From Ancylobacter novellus (lineage in GTDB: Bacteria; Pseudomonadota; Alphaproteobacteria; Rhizobiales; Xanthobacteraceae), in contig QFQD01000002.1 in the NCBI GenBank assembly GCA_003241485.1, positions 62,001-126,000 on the forward strand: a stretch of 64,000 nucleotides of DNA, given 5' to 3'. The notes beneath the pieces are model-generated. The model saw only the letters and a list, made by a program, of their open reading frames with translations. It had not been told where the DNA came from and searched no databases. Position 1 is the stretch's first letter, and every line of letters begins with the position of its first letter. Of this stretch, positions 24,482-35,337 are shown one piece after another. The position numbers and the translations under genes were made by a program.

Positions 24482-24901
24482 ATGGCGCACTGGCTCTACA
24501 AGTCCGAACCGTTCAAATGGTCCTGGGACCAGCAGATCGCCGCCGGCGCCAAGGGAACGCATTGGGACGGCGTGCGCAACCATCTCGCCAAGCAGCAGCT
24601 CCTCGCCATGAAGATCGGCGACCGGGGGTTCTTCTACCACTCCAACGAGGGCAAGGAGATCGTCGGCATCGTCGAGGTTATCAGGGAAGCCTATCCCGAC
24701 CCCTCCGATCCCACGGGCAAGTTCGTCATGGTCGACATCAAGGCGGTGGCGCCGCTGAAGCGCCCGGTCACGCTCGCCGCGGTGAAGGGCGAGCCGCGCC
24801 TGTCCGAGATGGCGCTGATGAAGTTCTCCCGCCTCTCGGTGCAGCCGGTGACGGACGCCGAATGGGACATCGTGCTGGAGATGGCAGGCGGGACGCCGTG
24901 A
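24482..24901 (+). CDS. EVE domain-containing protein (THYN1-like)
   Basis: A 139-aa single-domain protein whose opening MAHWLYKSEP..WSWD is the hallmark of the EVE family (PUA-like fold, related to YTH domains). Other family signs are WDGVRNHLAKQQL, GDRGFFYHS and the LSEMALMKFSRLSVQPV C-terminus. EVE domains bind modified bases in DNA or RNA; no ligand is established for this subgroup. It is packed between gpsA (2-base gap) and the methyltransferase gene (GTGA overlap), so the four genes from tsaD probably form one operon. Confidence 0.93.
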   Translation: MAHWLYKSEPFKWSWDQQIAAGAKGTHWDGVRNHLAKQQLLAMKIGDRGFFYHSNEGKEIVGIVEVIREAYPDPSDPTGKFVMVDIKAVAPLKRPVTLAAVKGEPRLSEMALMKFSRLSVQPVTDAEWDIVLEMAGGTP

Positions 24902-25566
24902 CGGCGCCCGCGCCGGTCGATCCCGAACGCTTCATCCGCACTGAAACGCAGCTGCTGCCGGTTCCGCTGGTGCCGGAAATCACGCTTCACCTCGCCGAGG
25001 AATCCCTGCCCATCTGGCAGCGCACCGAGGAGGAGCTGGGCGAGATCGGCCTGCCGCCGCCCTTCTGGGCCTTCGCCTGGGCCGGCGGGCAGGCGCTCGC
25101 CCGGCATATTCTCGACCATCCCGAGATCGTGCGCGGCAAACGCGTGCTCGATTTCGCCGCAGGCTCGGGCCTCGTCGCCATCGCCGCGCGCAAGGCCGGG
25201 GCGAGGCATGTGGAAGCGGCCGACATCGACCGCTTCGCGCAGGCGGCCATCGCGCTCAATGCGACGCAGAACGCCGTGGCGGACGTGACCATCCTCACCG
25301 CCGACATCATCGGCACGGATGCCGGCTGGGAGGTCGTGCTGGCCGGCGACATCGCCTATGAGCGCGACCTCAGCGAGCGCGTCTTCGCCTGGCTGGAAGC
25401 GCTGGCCGCGCGCGGCGCGGATGTGTGGATCGGCGACCCCGGCCGCTCCTATCTCCCGCGCGAACGGCTTGAGAAACAAGCCGAATACGGTGTGCCGGTG
25501 TCGCGTGACCTGGAGGACGCGGAAATCAAGCACACCAGCGTCTGGCGCCCGCGCCGGGAGCCATGA
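24898..25566 (+). CDS. Class I SAM methyltransferase, probable EtfB-lysine methyltransferase type
   Basis: A 222-aa methyltransferase starting at a GTG that overlaps the EVE stop by four bases. The SAM site is VLDFAAGSGLVAIAA, followed by the acidic strand VEAADIDRFA and the post-II motif LAGDIAYERD. The segment PPFWAFAWAGGQALARHILD strongly resembles human METTL20 (ETFBKMT), which methylates lysines of electron-transfer flavoprotein beta; bacterial orthologues are known from Rhizobiales. It is usually annotated as nicotinamide N-methylase-like. I consider EtfB the most likely substrate, but no etf genes are in the window. Confidence 0.8.
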   Translation: MTAPAPVDPERFIRTETQLLPVPLVPEITLHLAEESLPIWQRTEEELGEIGLPPPFWAFAWAGGQALARHILDHPEIVRGKRVLDFAAGSGLVAIAARKAGARHVEAADIDRFAQAAIALNATQNAVADVTILTADIIGTDAGWEVVLAGDIAYERDLSERVFAWLEALAARGADVWIGDPGRSYLPRERLEKQAEYGVPVSRDLEDAEIKHTSVWRPRREP

Positions 25567-25627
25567 AGGCGGGCGGCCTGCACCCTCCGCATGACTACAT
25601 ACCGACCAAAGTTGCGCGCCCGCGCGC

Positions 25628-25656
25628 TTGTCCCCCGCCGGGCGGGCTCGCATAAT
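25628..25656 (+). promoter_or_regulatory. acs promoter
   Basis: TTGTCC (25628-25633), a 17-base spacer and CATAAT (25651-25656). The predicted start near 25663 gives a 30-base leader with an AAGGGAAG ribosome site before the acs ATG at 25693. Confidence 0.65.
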
Positions 25657-25692
25657 CCTGCCGAATGAAGAACGCTCAAGGGAAGAAACGCC

Positions 25693-27651
<1,959 letters not shown>

Positions 27652-27673
27652 CCGCACTACCCCCGGAAACGAC

Positions 27674-27701
27674 AAGGGCGGGCCAATGGCCCGCCCTTTT
27701 T
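27674..27701 (+). terminator. Rho-independent terminator of acs
   Basis: Stem AAGGGCGGGCC (27674-27684), loop AAT, GGCCCGCCCTT (27688-27698), continuing TTTG. Minus-strand reading gives only a weak T-run, so it mainly serves acs. Confidence 0.88.
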
Positions 27702-27723
27702 GTTGATGCGCGGTCGGCGTTCG

Positions 27724-30700
27724 CTACCCCCGAACCAGATCGCCGATCAGGCTCGCGGCGACCGACAGCTTCGAGACCGACAGCCCCGAACCGGCGATCT
27801 CGTGCACGCCGTTGCGGGCGCGCTCGACCACCTCGCCGCGCGAGGCCGCCCAGGCGCTGACGCCTTCGGCTCCCGTGCCGTGCTCGGCGATGACCTCGGC
27901 GGTGAGGCGGCGCACCGAGATCTCGAACGCCGCAAGCGCCCGCTCCAGCGCCAGCCGGTCGTAATAATCGGGCACCGCAAGGCCCTGCGCGGCGCCGAGG
28001 ATGCGGTCGAGCCGGAAGTGCAGCCCCACGGCGAAGAAGGTCGCCGCGACATCGCCGATCGGCGCGCCGGTGCGGTCGGCGATCATCACGATGTCGGTCG
28101 AGCTCTCCACCGCCGGCAGCCGGGCGATGCGCCGCGCCAGCGGCGCGGGCACGCCCGCCTCCGTCCAGCGCGTGACGCGCGCATCGTGCAGATTGCGCGT
28201 CTCCTCCGGCAGAAGCTCGCGCACCACGCCGCGCAGCACCTCCTCCACCGGCGCGATGCCGGCGGAATAGTGCGCGACCAGTTCATCGAGGCTCTGCCGC
28301 AGGTCGACATTGCGCAGGAACCACACGGTGCGGTCGAGCAGCATGTCCTGCACGCCGGCATAGAGTTCCAGCTGGATGCCGCCGGCGACAAGGCCGTCCA
28401 GCGCGTCGATCTCGGCGCCCAGCGCATTGACGCCGAAGCTATCGCGTGTGGCGGCGAACGCCTTGGCGATGGAGCCGGCATCCGCGCCGGTCTCGTCCGT
28501 CAGCCGGGCGAGGAAGGCCGGGCCGCCATGGTTAATCATGGCGTTGGACAGGCGGGTGGCGATGATGTCGCGCCGAAGGCGGTGCGCCTCGATCCCCTCG
28601 GCAAAGCGTGCGCTCAGTTCCGGCGGGAAATAGGCGACGAGTTCACGGAAGAGATAGGGATCGTCCGGCACGTCGGTGTCGAGCAGATCGGCATGAGCGG
28701 TGAGCTTGGCATAGGCGAGCAGCACCGCCAGTTCCGGCCGGGTCAGCCCCTCGCCGCGCCCGCGCCGCTCGTTCAACTCGCCGTCCGACGGCAGGTATTC
28801 GACCGCGCGGTCCAGCAGGCCGCGCGCCTCAAGCTGCTGCATCAGCCGCTGGTAGAAGCCCAGATCCGCCACCGTCCGGCGCTCCGCCAGCGAGAGCGCG
28901 AGCGTCTGCAGGTAGTTGTTGCGCAGCACCAGCGCGGCAACCTCGTCCGTCAGCGAGGCGAGGAAGGTCTTGCGCGCGTCGTCGTCCAGCTTGCCCTCGC
29001 GGACCGCCGGCACCAGCGCGATCTTGATGTTCACCTCGACGTCGGAGGTGTTCACGCCGGCGGAATTGTCGATGGCATCGGTGTTGAGGCGCACGCCGCG
29101 CCGCGCCGCCTCGATGCGCCCGCGCTGGGTGACGCCGAGATTGGCGCCCTCGCCGATCACCTTGGCCCGCAACTCGCCGCCAGCGATGCGGATGGCGTCA
29201 TTCGCGCGGTCGCCCACCTGCGGGTCGGTCTCGGTCGAGGCGCGGATATAGGTGCCGATGCCGCCGAACCAGACGAGATCGACGGGCGCCCTGAGGACGG
29301 CGCTCATCACCTCGGCCGGCGAGGCCGAACTCTTGTCGAAGCCCAGCACCTCGCGGATGGCCGGGCTGAGCGGAATGCTCTTGGCCGCGCGGGAGAACAC
29401 GCCGCCGCCGGCCGAGATCAGCGCCTTGTCGTAGTCCTGCCAGGAGGAGCGCGGCAGGGCGAACAGCCGCTGGCGCTCCTTCAGCGAGGCGACCGGATCC
29501 GGGCTCGGATCGAGGAAGATGTCGCGATGATCGAAGGCCGCGACCAGCTTGATGGTGTTCTCCAGCAGCATGCCATTGCCGAACACGTCGCCCGACATGT
29601 CGCCGACGCCGGCGACGGTGAAGGGCGTCACGCGGATATCGACGTCCATCTCGCGGAAATGCCGGCGCACCGCCTCCCAGGCGCCGCGCGCGGTGATGCC
29701 CATCGCCTTGTGGTCGTAGCCGACCGAGCCGCCGGAGGCGAAGGCATCGCCCAGCCAGAAGCCCCGCGCCTGCGAAATCGCATTGGCCGTGTCGGAGAAG
29801 GTCGCCGTGCCCTTGTCGGCGGCGACGACGAGATAGGGATCGTCCTCGTCATGGCGCACGGTCTGCGGGGGATGCACGATGGCGCCGGCGTCGATGTTGT
29901 CGGTCACGTCGAGCAGCGAGGAGACGAACAGCTTGTAGGCTTCCGTGCCCTCAGTCTGGATCGCCTCGCGCGGGCCGGACGGCAATTGCTTGGGCACGAA
30001 GCCGCCCTTGGCGCCCACCGGCACGATGACGGCGTTCTTCACCTGCTGCGCCTTCACGAGGCCCAGCACTTCGGTGCGGAAGTCCTGCGGACGGTCGGAC
30101 CAGCGCAGCCCGCCGCGCGCCACCCGGCCGAAGCGCAGATGAATGCCCTCCACCCTCGGCGAATGCACGAAGATCTCGAACAGCGGCTGCGGCAGCGGCA
30201 TTCCCTCGACCGCGTGGCTGAGGAACTTGATGGCGATGGCGGCTTTGAGCCCGCCATCCTCGCCCAGCTGGTAGAAATTGGTGCGCACCGCCGCCTCGAT
30301 GAGGTTGGCGAAGCGGCGCAGGATGCGGTCCTCGTCGAGGCTCTGCACCTCGGCGAGTGCGGCCTCGATCTCGGCGCGGATGGCCTCCTGGCGCGCGGCG
30401 CGCTCGTCCTGCGCGCCCGTGCCGAGCTCGAAGCGCGCATGGAACAGCGCCACCAGCCGGTCGACGAGGGCGGGATGGGCGTTCAGCGTCGCCCAGAGGT
30501 AGTCCTGGCTGTAAGGCACGCCGATCTGGCGCAGATAGCGCGCAAAGGTGCGCAGCAGCGCGATGTCACGCCAGCCAAGCCGCGCGTTGAGCGCCAGTGC
30601 GTTGAAGCCGTCGCTTTCCGCCGCGCCGCGCAGCACCGCCATCAGCGTGGCGTGCAGGCGGCTCTCCAGCACCTCCAGCTCGATATCCCCACCGCCGTGG

Positions 30701-32583
30701 CGGCCGAGCACCATGTCGTGCACATAGACCGGCCCCGACCCTTCCGGCTGGACCGTGAAGGTGCGTTCGTCCACCACGACGAAGCCCATGGCTTCCAGCA
30801 TGGGCACGCGCTCGGAGAGCAGGCGCGGCACCTCGTAGCTGAGCACCTTGAGCGCGATGCGTTCGCGCCCCTTGATCAGGGCCGGCCGGTGGAAATCGGC
30901 GGCAACGGGATGGGCCGGGCCGAGCCGCTCGATGAGCCGCAGATCCGCCAGCGCCTCTTCCGGCGAATAGCTGCTCTGGTAGCCGGCCGGGAACGCCTCG
31001 GCGTAGCGGCGCTCCAGCCCCGCGGCCGTCGCCGGCGCGAAGACCAGCCCGAGCGCGCGCCCGAACGCGTCGCTCCAGGTGCGGATGATCTCGCTGACGG
31101 CGTCTTCCAGTTCGAGCCGGCCCACCTCGCGCACCGGCGTGCCCGCCTGCTCGACGACGAAGTGGACGCGGGTGATCGGGCCTTCCATGAACAGCGGATG
31201 GAACGCGGCCACCCGCCCGCCGAAGCTCGCCTCCAGCAATTCGCCGATGCGCAGGCGCACCTCCGAGCCGTAGCGATCGCGCGGGACGAAGACCAGCACG
31301 GAGACGAAGCGCTCGAAACGGTCGCGCCAGGCCAGCACGCGCACGCGCGGGTGCTCGTCGAGCTGCAGGATGGCGAGCGCGAAATGGTAGAGCGTCGTCG
31401 GATCGATCTGGAACAGGTCGTCGCGCGGGAACGTCTCCAGCACCTTCGCCAGCGCGCGGCCGGAATGGCTCTCGGCCACGAAGCCGGCGCGCGCCAGCAC
31501 ATTCGCCGCCTTGCGGCGCAGGATCGGGATGGCGGAGACCGATTCGGTATAAGCCGTGCTGGTGAACAGGCCGGCGACGCACAGGCCGCCGATGACGCGC
31601 CCTTCCGCGTCGTAGCGCTTCACCACCACGACATCGATCCAGGCCCGCCGGTGCACCACCGACTGGGTGCGCGACTTGATGATGACCAGCGGCGCGGTCT
31701 CGGCGAGCACGTCGGCGAGATCCGCGCTTACCGCCTGCGGCTCGCTGGCGCGGCGGAACATGCGGAATTCCTCATCCGCCAGCACGCCGCGTGCATCGCT
31801 CATGCGGCGCACAAAGGCCGACGCAGCGCCCGACCCCGGACGCGCCTCGTAATAGCGGCTGCCAAGGAAGGTGAAATTGCCGTCCAGCAGCCATTCGAGG
31901 AAGGCCACGGCCTCCTCGACCTCCTCGCGCGCGACGTTTGCCGGCGCGTTCGCGAGATCCGCCAATGCGGCGCGCAGCTGTTCCGTCATCGGCTGCCAGT
32001 CGATGACGGCGGCGCGCACCTGCGCCAGCACGGCCGACAGCTCACCGACCAGCGCCGCACGTGCCGCCTCGTCCTCGATGCGGGGAATGTGGATGTGGAT
32101 CAGGCTCTCGCGCCGCGCGCGGCGGCCGGCAGAAGCGTCCGGCGAGATCAGGCCCTCAAGGTGCCCGGCCGCGTCGCGCTCGACGCCGAGAATCGGATGC
32201 ACCACGAAAGAGGCGGTGATGCCCCGCGCATTCAGCGTCGCCATAACCGAATCGAGCAGGAAGGGCATGTCGTCATTGACGATCTCGACGACGCTGACTT
32301 TTGCCAGCCGCTCGCCCTCCCCCTCGGCCTGCGGCACCTCGACGCGGATATCGGGCTGCCCCGGCCGGCGGGTGGCGAGATGGCGCCACGCAGCGAGCGC
32401 CAGAGCGGTCAGTTCATGGGGCGTATAGAGCCGCACATCCTCCGCCACGGCACGTCCGAAAAGGCGGCTGGCGAACAGGCTGGGCACGTCGCCATCAGTC
32501 GCCTGCAGAATGAGATCAGCCTGCTCGACCTGTTGCCGCGCCGCGCGTTCGTCCTCTGTGGAGAGGAAGCCTTCAACGCCCAT
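27724..32583 (-). CDS. NAD-dependent glutamate dehydrogenase, large (180-kDa) class
   Basis: Oxidatively deaminates glutamate to 2-oxoglutarate and ammonium with NAD. The 1,619-aa length marks the large class found in many alphaproteobacteria. The N-terminal two thirds are the ACT-like and helical regulatory regions; the catalytic core is recognisable by RFGRVARGGLRWSDR followed by VKAQQVKNAVIVPVGAKGG, and later FGGIGTYIR. I chose the ATG at 32583 (ribosome site GGGAGGTAAGGA) over an upstream in-frame ATG at 32712. It is divergent from the OmpW gene; a minus-strand TATAGGAT in the gap could be its -10. Confidence 0.95.
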   Translation of the reverse strand: MGVEGFLSTEDERAARQQVEQADLILQATDGDVPSLFASRLFGRAVAEDVRLYTPHELTALALAAWRHLATRRPGQPDIRVEVPQAEGEGERLAKVSVVEIVNDDMPFLLDSVMATLNARGITASFVVHPILGVERDAAGHLEGLISPDASAGRRARRESLIHIHIPRIEDEAARAALVGELSAVLAQVRAAVIDWQPMTEQLRAALADLANAPANVAREEVEEAVAFLEWLLDGNFTFLGSRYYEARPGSGAASAFVRRMSDARGVLADEEFRMFRRASEPQAVSADLADVLAETAPLVIIKSRTQSVVHRRAWIDVVVVKRYDAEGRVIGGLCVAGLFTSTAYTESVSAIPILRRKAANVLARAGFVAESHSGRALAKVLETFPRDDLFQIDPTTLYHFALAILQLDEHPRVRVLAWRDRFERFVSVLVFVPRDRYGSEVRLRIGELLEASFGGRVAAFHPLFMEGPITRVHFVVEQAGTPVREVGRLELEDAVSEIIRTWSDAFGRALGLVFAPATAAGLERRYAEAFPAGYQSSYSPEEALADLRLIERLGPAHPVAADFHRPALIKGRERIALKVLSYEVPRLLSERVPMLEAMGFVVVDERTFTVQPEGSGPVYVHDMVLGRHGGGDIELEVLESRLHATLMAVLRGAAESDGFNALALNARLGWRDIALLRTFARYLRQIGVPYSQDYLWATLNAHPALVDRLVALFHARFELGTGAQDERAARQEAIRAEIEAALAEVQSLDEDRILRRFANLIEAAVRTNFYQLGEDGGLKAAIAIKFLSHAVEGMPLPQPLFEIFVHSPRVEGIHLRFGRVARGGLRWSDRPQDFRTEVLGLVKAQQVKNAVIVPVGAKGGFVPKQLPSGPREAIQTEGTEAYKLFVSSLLDVTDNIDAGAIVHPPQTVRHDEDDPYLVVAADKGTATFSDTANAISQARGFWLGDAFASGGSVGYDHKAMGITARGAWEAVRRHFREMDVDIRVTPFTVAGVGDMSGDVFGNGMLLENTIKLVAAFDHRDIFLDPSPDPVASLKERQRLFALPRSSWQDYDKALISAGGGVFSRAAKSIPLSPAIREVLGFDKSSASPAEVMSAVLRAPVDLVWFGGIGTYIRASTETDPQVGDRANDAIRIAGGELRAKVIGEGANLGVTQRGRIEAARRGVRLNTDAIDNSAGVNTSDVEVNIKIALVPAVREGKLDDDARKTFLASLTDEVAALVLRNNYLQTLALSLAERRTVADLGFYQRLMQQLEARGLLDRAVEYLPSDGELNERRGRGEGLTRPELAVLLAYAKLTAHADLLDTDVPDDPYLFRELVAYFPPELSARFAEGIEAHRLRRDIIATRLSNAMINHGGPAFLARLTDETGADAGSIAKAFAATRDSFGVNALGAEIDALDGLVAGGIQLELYAGVQDMLLDRTVWFLRNVDLRQSLDELVAHYSAGIAPVEEVLRGVVRELLPEETRNLHDARVTRWTEAGVPAPLARRIARLPAVESSTDIVMIADRTGAPIGDVAATFFAVGLHFRLDRILGAAQGLAVPDYYDRLALERALAAFEISVRRLTAEVIAEHGTGAEGVSAWAASRGEVVERARNGVHEIAGSGLSVSKLSVAASLIGDLVRG

Positions 32584-32732
32584 GATCCTTACCTCCCAAT
32601 GCCGCCGTGCCGCGCGTTTCATCCGCTCGTGGCGGCCGGCCGGGGCCTTTGTGCATCCTATACCTCTCGGCTGGATGACGGCACAGCCTCCTGTTGCATT
32701 GCGGTCACACAATGGCGGCGCCGCTCGAAGAG

Positions 32733-32746
32733 TTGACCTGGATCAA
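32733..32746. promoter_or_regulatory. FNR/FixK-type box upstream of ompW
   Basis: TTGACCTGGATCAA fits the TTGA-N6-TCAA consensus of Crp/Fnr-family regulators (FnrN, FixK, Dnr) exactly. It lies 82 bases before the OmpW ATG and 150 bases from the divergent glutamate dehydrogenase ATG. As a class II site its start would fall near 32781. Confidence 0.6.
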
Positions 32747-32828
32747 CCGCCGCCTGCGCCGCACGCATCACCTTCCCCCGCAGGAACCGGACGACGATCC
32801 GGGCTGGGTTTTAAAAAGGGGTTTGGGC

Positions 32829-33533
32829 ATGATCCGCCAACTTGGTTTCAACAAGCTCGCCGCCATCGCGGCACTCGCCATGGTGACGGCCTCGCCGCTG
32901 GCCATTTCGCGCGCCAGCGCTGCCGACATCGCCACGCCGGTCTACAAGGCGCCGGCCGCTCCGGTCGTCGAGGCCCGCAGCCCGTGGCAGATTCGCCTGC
33001 GCGCGCTCGGCGTCATCACCAGCAGCGGCGGCTCGATCGACGGCATCCTCGGCTCGGATCTCGACTATTCCAACACCGTCATTCCCGAACTCGACATCAC
33101 CTACTACTTCACCGAGAACTGGGCGGCGGAACTCATTCTCGGCGCCGCCTCGGCCAATGTGAACGGCGCTGGCTCGGTTTCCGGCCTCGGCAAGATTGGC
33201 GATGTCTGGATGCTGCCGCCGACCCTGATGCTGCAGTATCACTTCACCGATTTCGGCGCCTTCAAGCCGTATGTCGGCGCCGGCGTGAACTACACCTTCT
33301 TCTTCAACCAGTCGGGCGACGCGGTCGACACGCTCAATGTGAAGGACAGCTGGGGCTGGGCGCTGCAGGCCGGCTTCGACTACATGATCGACCAGCACTG
33401 GGGCCTGAACTTCGACGTGAAGAAGATCTTCCTGGAGCCGGACTTCACCGCCACGGTCGGCAACACCGTGCTCACCGGCAAGGCCGATCTCAATCCGTGG
33501 CTGATCGGCGGCGGCGTGACCTACCGCTTCTGA
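32829..33533 (+). CDS. OmpW-family outer membrane protein
   Basis: A 234-aa beta-barrel porin. Residues 1-32 form a signal peptide (FNKLAAIAALAMVTASPLAISRASA, cut before ADIATP). The mature part carries the OmpW signatures WQIRLRALGVI near the start, PELDITYYFTENWAAELI, PPTLMLQYHF, FKPYVGAGVNYT, and ends in the barrel-insertion motif VTYRF. OmpW forms an eight-stranded barrel for small hydrophobic molecules and in enterobacteria is controlled by FNR; a matching FNR/FixK box lies upstream here. The ATG at 32829 follows AAAAAGGGG; the in-frame ATGs upstream precede the signal peptide and were rejected. Confidence 0.93.
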   Translation: MIRQLGFNKLAAIAALAMVTASPLAISRASAADIATPVYKAPAAPVVEARSPWQIRLRALGVITSSGGSIDGILGSDLDYSNTVIPELDITYYFTENWAAELILGAASANVNGAGSVSGLGKIGDVWMLPPTLMLQYHFTDFGAFKPYVGAGVNYTFFFNQSGDAVDTLNVKDSWGWALQAGFDYMIDQHWGLNFDVKKIFLEPDFTATVGNTVLTGKADLNPWLIGGGVTYRF

Positions 33534-33583
33534 GCGCGGGGCTCCGCGAGCGGCCCGCAGGGGCCCTCGCGGATGGGGGCGAG

Positions 33584-33610
33584 AGGGCCGGCGCAAGCCG
33601 GCCCTTTTTC
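33584..33610 (+). terminator. Rho-independent terminator of ompW
   Basis: Stem AGGGCCGGC (33584-33592), GCAA loop, GCCGGCCCT (33597-33605), then TTTTC. It lies in the convergent gap between ompW and purH. Confidence 0.87.
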
Positions 33611-33631
33611 TTGTCCGACGTGGCGTTCCGC

Positions 33632-35221
33632 TCAGTGGCGGAAGTGGCGCACGCCGGTGAACACCATGGCGATGCCGGCCTCGTCGGCGGCGGCGATCAC
33701 GTCCGCATCGCGGATCGAGCCGCCCGGCTGGATCACCGCCGTCGCGCCCGCCTCGATCGCCGTCAGCAGGCCATCGGCGAAGGGAAAGAAGGCGTCGGAG
33801 GCGACGACCGATCCCTTGGTCAGCGTCTCGGAAAGCCCGGCGGCCGTCGCGGCCTCGCGCGCTTTCACCGCGGCGATGCGGGCCGAATCGACCCGGCTCA
33901 TCTGGCCGGCGCCGATGCCCACCGTGGCGAGGTCGCGGGCATAGACGATGGCGTTCGACTTCACATGCTTGGCGACGCGGAAGGCAAAGGCGAGATCGGC
34001 CAGTTCCTTCGCCGTCGGCGCGCGCCTGGTGACGACCTTCAGCTCCATGTCGTCCACCACCGCATTGTCGCGGGACTGCACGAGCAGGCCGCCGGCGAGC
34101 GACTTCACGGAAGTGCCGGCCGCGCGCGGGTCCGGCAGGGCGCCGGTCACCAGAAGGCGCAGATTCTTCTTGGCGCCGACGATGGCGGCCGCCTCCTCGG
34201 TGGCATCAGGGGCGACGATCACTTCGGTGAAGATGTCGACGATGGCACGCGCGGCGGCCGCGTCCAGCGTGCGGTTCAGCGCGACGATGCCGCCAAAGGC
34301 CGAGGTGGGGTCGCAGGCCAGCGCCTTGCGATAGGCCTCCTCCAGGCTCGCCCCTTCGGCCACGCCGCACGGATTGGCGTGCTTGACGATGACCACCGCC
34401 GGCGCGCGGGCGGGATCGAATTCGGCGACCGCCTCGAAGGCGGCGTCGGTGTCGTTCAGATTGTTGTAGGACAGCGCCTTGCCCTGCAGCTGGCGGGCCG
34501 TGGCGACGCCCGGACGCGCCGCGCCGCCGACATAGAAGGCGGCGCTCTGGTGCGGGTTCTCACCATAGCGCAGCGCCTCGCTGAGCGCGCCGTCGAAGAT
34601 GCGGGTGCGCGGCGCGTCTTCGCCTTCCACGCCCGCGAACCAGCGGGTGATCGCCGCGTCATAGGTGGCGGTGCGGGCATAGGCGAGCTGGGCGAGCTTG
34701 CGGCGGGTCTTGAAGCTGGTGCCGCCCAGCGCGTCGAGATCGGCGAGCACCAGCTCATAGCCGGCCGGATCGACCACCACGGCCACGTCGGCGTGGTTCT
34801 TGGCCGCCGCGCGGATCATCGCCGGCCCGCCAATGTCGATGTTCTCGACGCAGTCGTCATAATCGCCGCCGCGCGCGACAGTCGCCTCGAAGGGATAGAG
34901 GTTCACCACCACGAGATCGATCGGCTGGATGGCGTGCGCGGCCATCGCCGCCTGATGCTCGGCATTGTCGCGGATGGCGAGAATGCCGCCATGAACGCCG
35001 GGGTGCAGCGTCTTCACCCGCCCGTCCATCATCTCGGGAAAGCCGGTGAGGTCGGAAACGTCGAGCACCTTCAGCCCGGCATCCGCCAGCGCCTTGCGCG
35101 TGCCGCCGGTCGAGACCAGCTCGATCCCCCGCGCGGCGAGCTTTTCGGCGAAGGCGACGAGGCCGGTCTTGTCCGAAACGGACAGGAGGGCGCGGGCGAT
35201 GGGGCGGACATCGGTCGACAT
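33632..35221 (-). CDS. purH: Bifunctional AICAR transformylase/IMP cyclohydrolase
   Basis: Catalyses the last two steps of IMP synthesis. From the ATG at 35221 the protein is 529 aa, as expected. The N-terminal cyclohydrolase domain begins RALLSVSDKTGLVAFAEKL and holds STGGTRKAL and DGRVKTLHPGVHGG. The C-terminal transformylase domain holds the KHANPCGVAEG motif with its catalytic Lys-His, then AFGGIVALNR and the terminal GGSIRDADVI and GVRHFRH. It lies 116 bases downstream of the heparinase-like gene on the same strand, the common rsmB-heparinase-purH order of Rhizobiales. A small hairpin (35305-35323) lies in that gap. Confidence 0.97.
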   Translation of the reverse strand: MSTDVRPIARALLSVSDKTGLVAFAEKLAARGIELVSTGGTRKALADAGLKVLDVSDLTGFPEMMDGRVKTLHPGVHGGILAIRDNAEHQAAMAAHAIQPIDLVVVNLYPFEATVARGGDYDDCVENIDIGGPAMIRAAAKNHADVAVVVDPAGYELVLADLDALGGTSFKTRRKLAQLAYARTATYDAAITRWFAGVEGEDAPRTRIFDGALSEALRYGENPHQSAAFYVGGAARPGVATARQLQGKALSYNNLNDTDAAFEAVAEFDPARAPAVVIVKHANPCGVAEGASLEEAYRKALACDPTSAFGGIVALNRTLDAAAARAIVDIFTEVIVAPDATEEAAAIVGAKKNLRLLVTGALPDPRAAGTSVKSLAGGLLVQSRDNAVVDDMELKVVTRRAPTAKELADLAFAFRVAKHVKSNAIVYARDLATVGIGAGQMSRVDSARIAAVKAREAATAAGLSETLTKGSVVASDAFFPFADGLLTAIEAGATAVIQPGGSIRDADVIAAADEAGIAMVFTGVRHFRH

Positions 35222-35304
35222 GAGCGGGCCACTGCGATTGCTGAATGAGACAGGGCGCCGCCCTATCACGTCTGGGCCGCGGCGTGAACCTTTGCGCGCC
35301 GCAG

Positions 35305-35323
35305 CCCTGCCGTGCAGGCAGGG
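35305..35323 (-). other. Small hairpin between heparinase-like gene and purH
   Basis: CCCTGCC-GTGCA-GGCAGGG, a perfect 7-bp stem with a 5-base loop in the 116-base gap. It has no T-run. It may attenuate read-through into purH or simply stabilise an end; no purine riboswitch features are visible. Confidence 0.35.
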
Positions 35324-35337
35324 GCGGTCAGGCACGG

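Noticed and set aside
27700..32736. A 1,678-codon plus-strand frame opposite the NAD-glutamate dehydrogenase gene
   Set aside because: It mirrors a well-recognised gene on the other strand; its protein is Arg/Ala/His-rich with no domain, as expected for antisense frames in GC-rich DNA.
35222..35337. Possible purine riboswitch before purH
   Set aside because: Only one short hairpin is present; no three-way junction sequence can be drawn.
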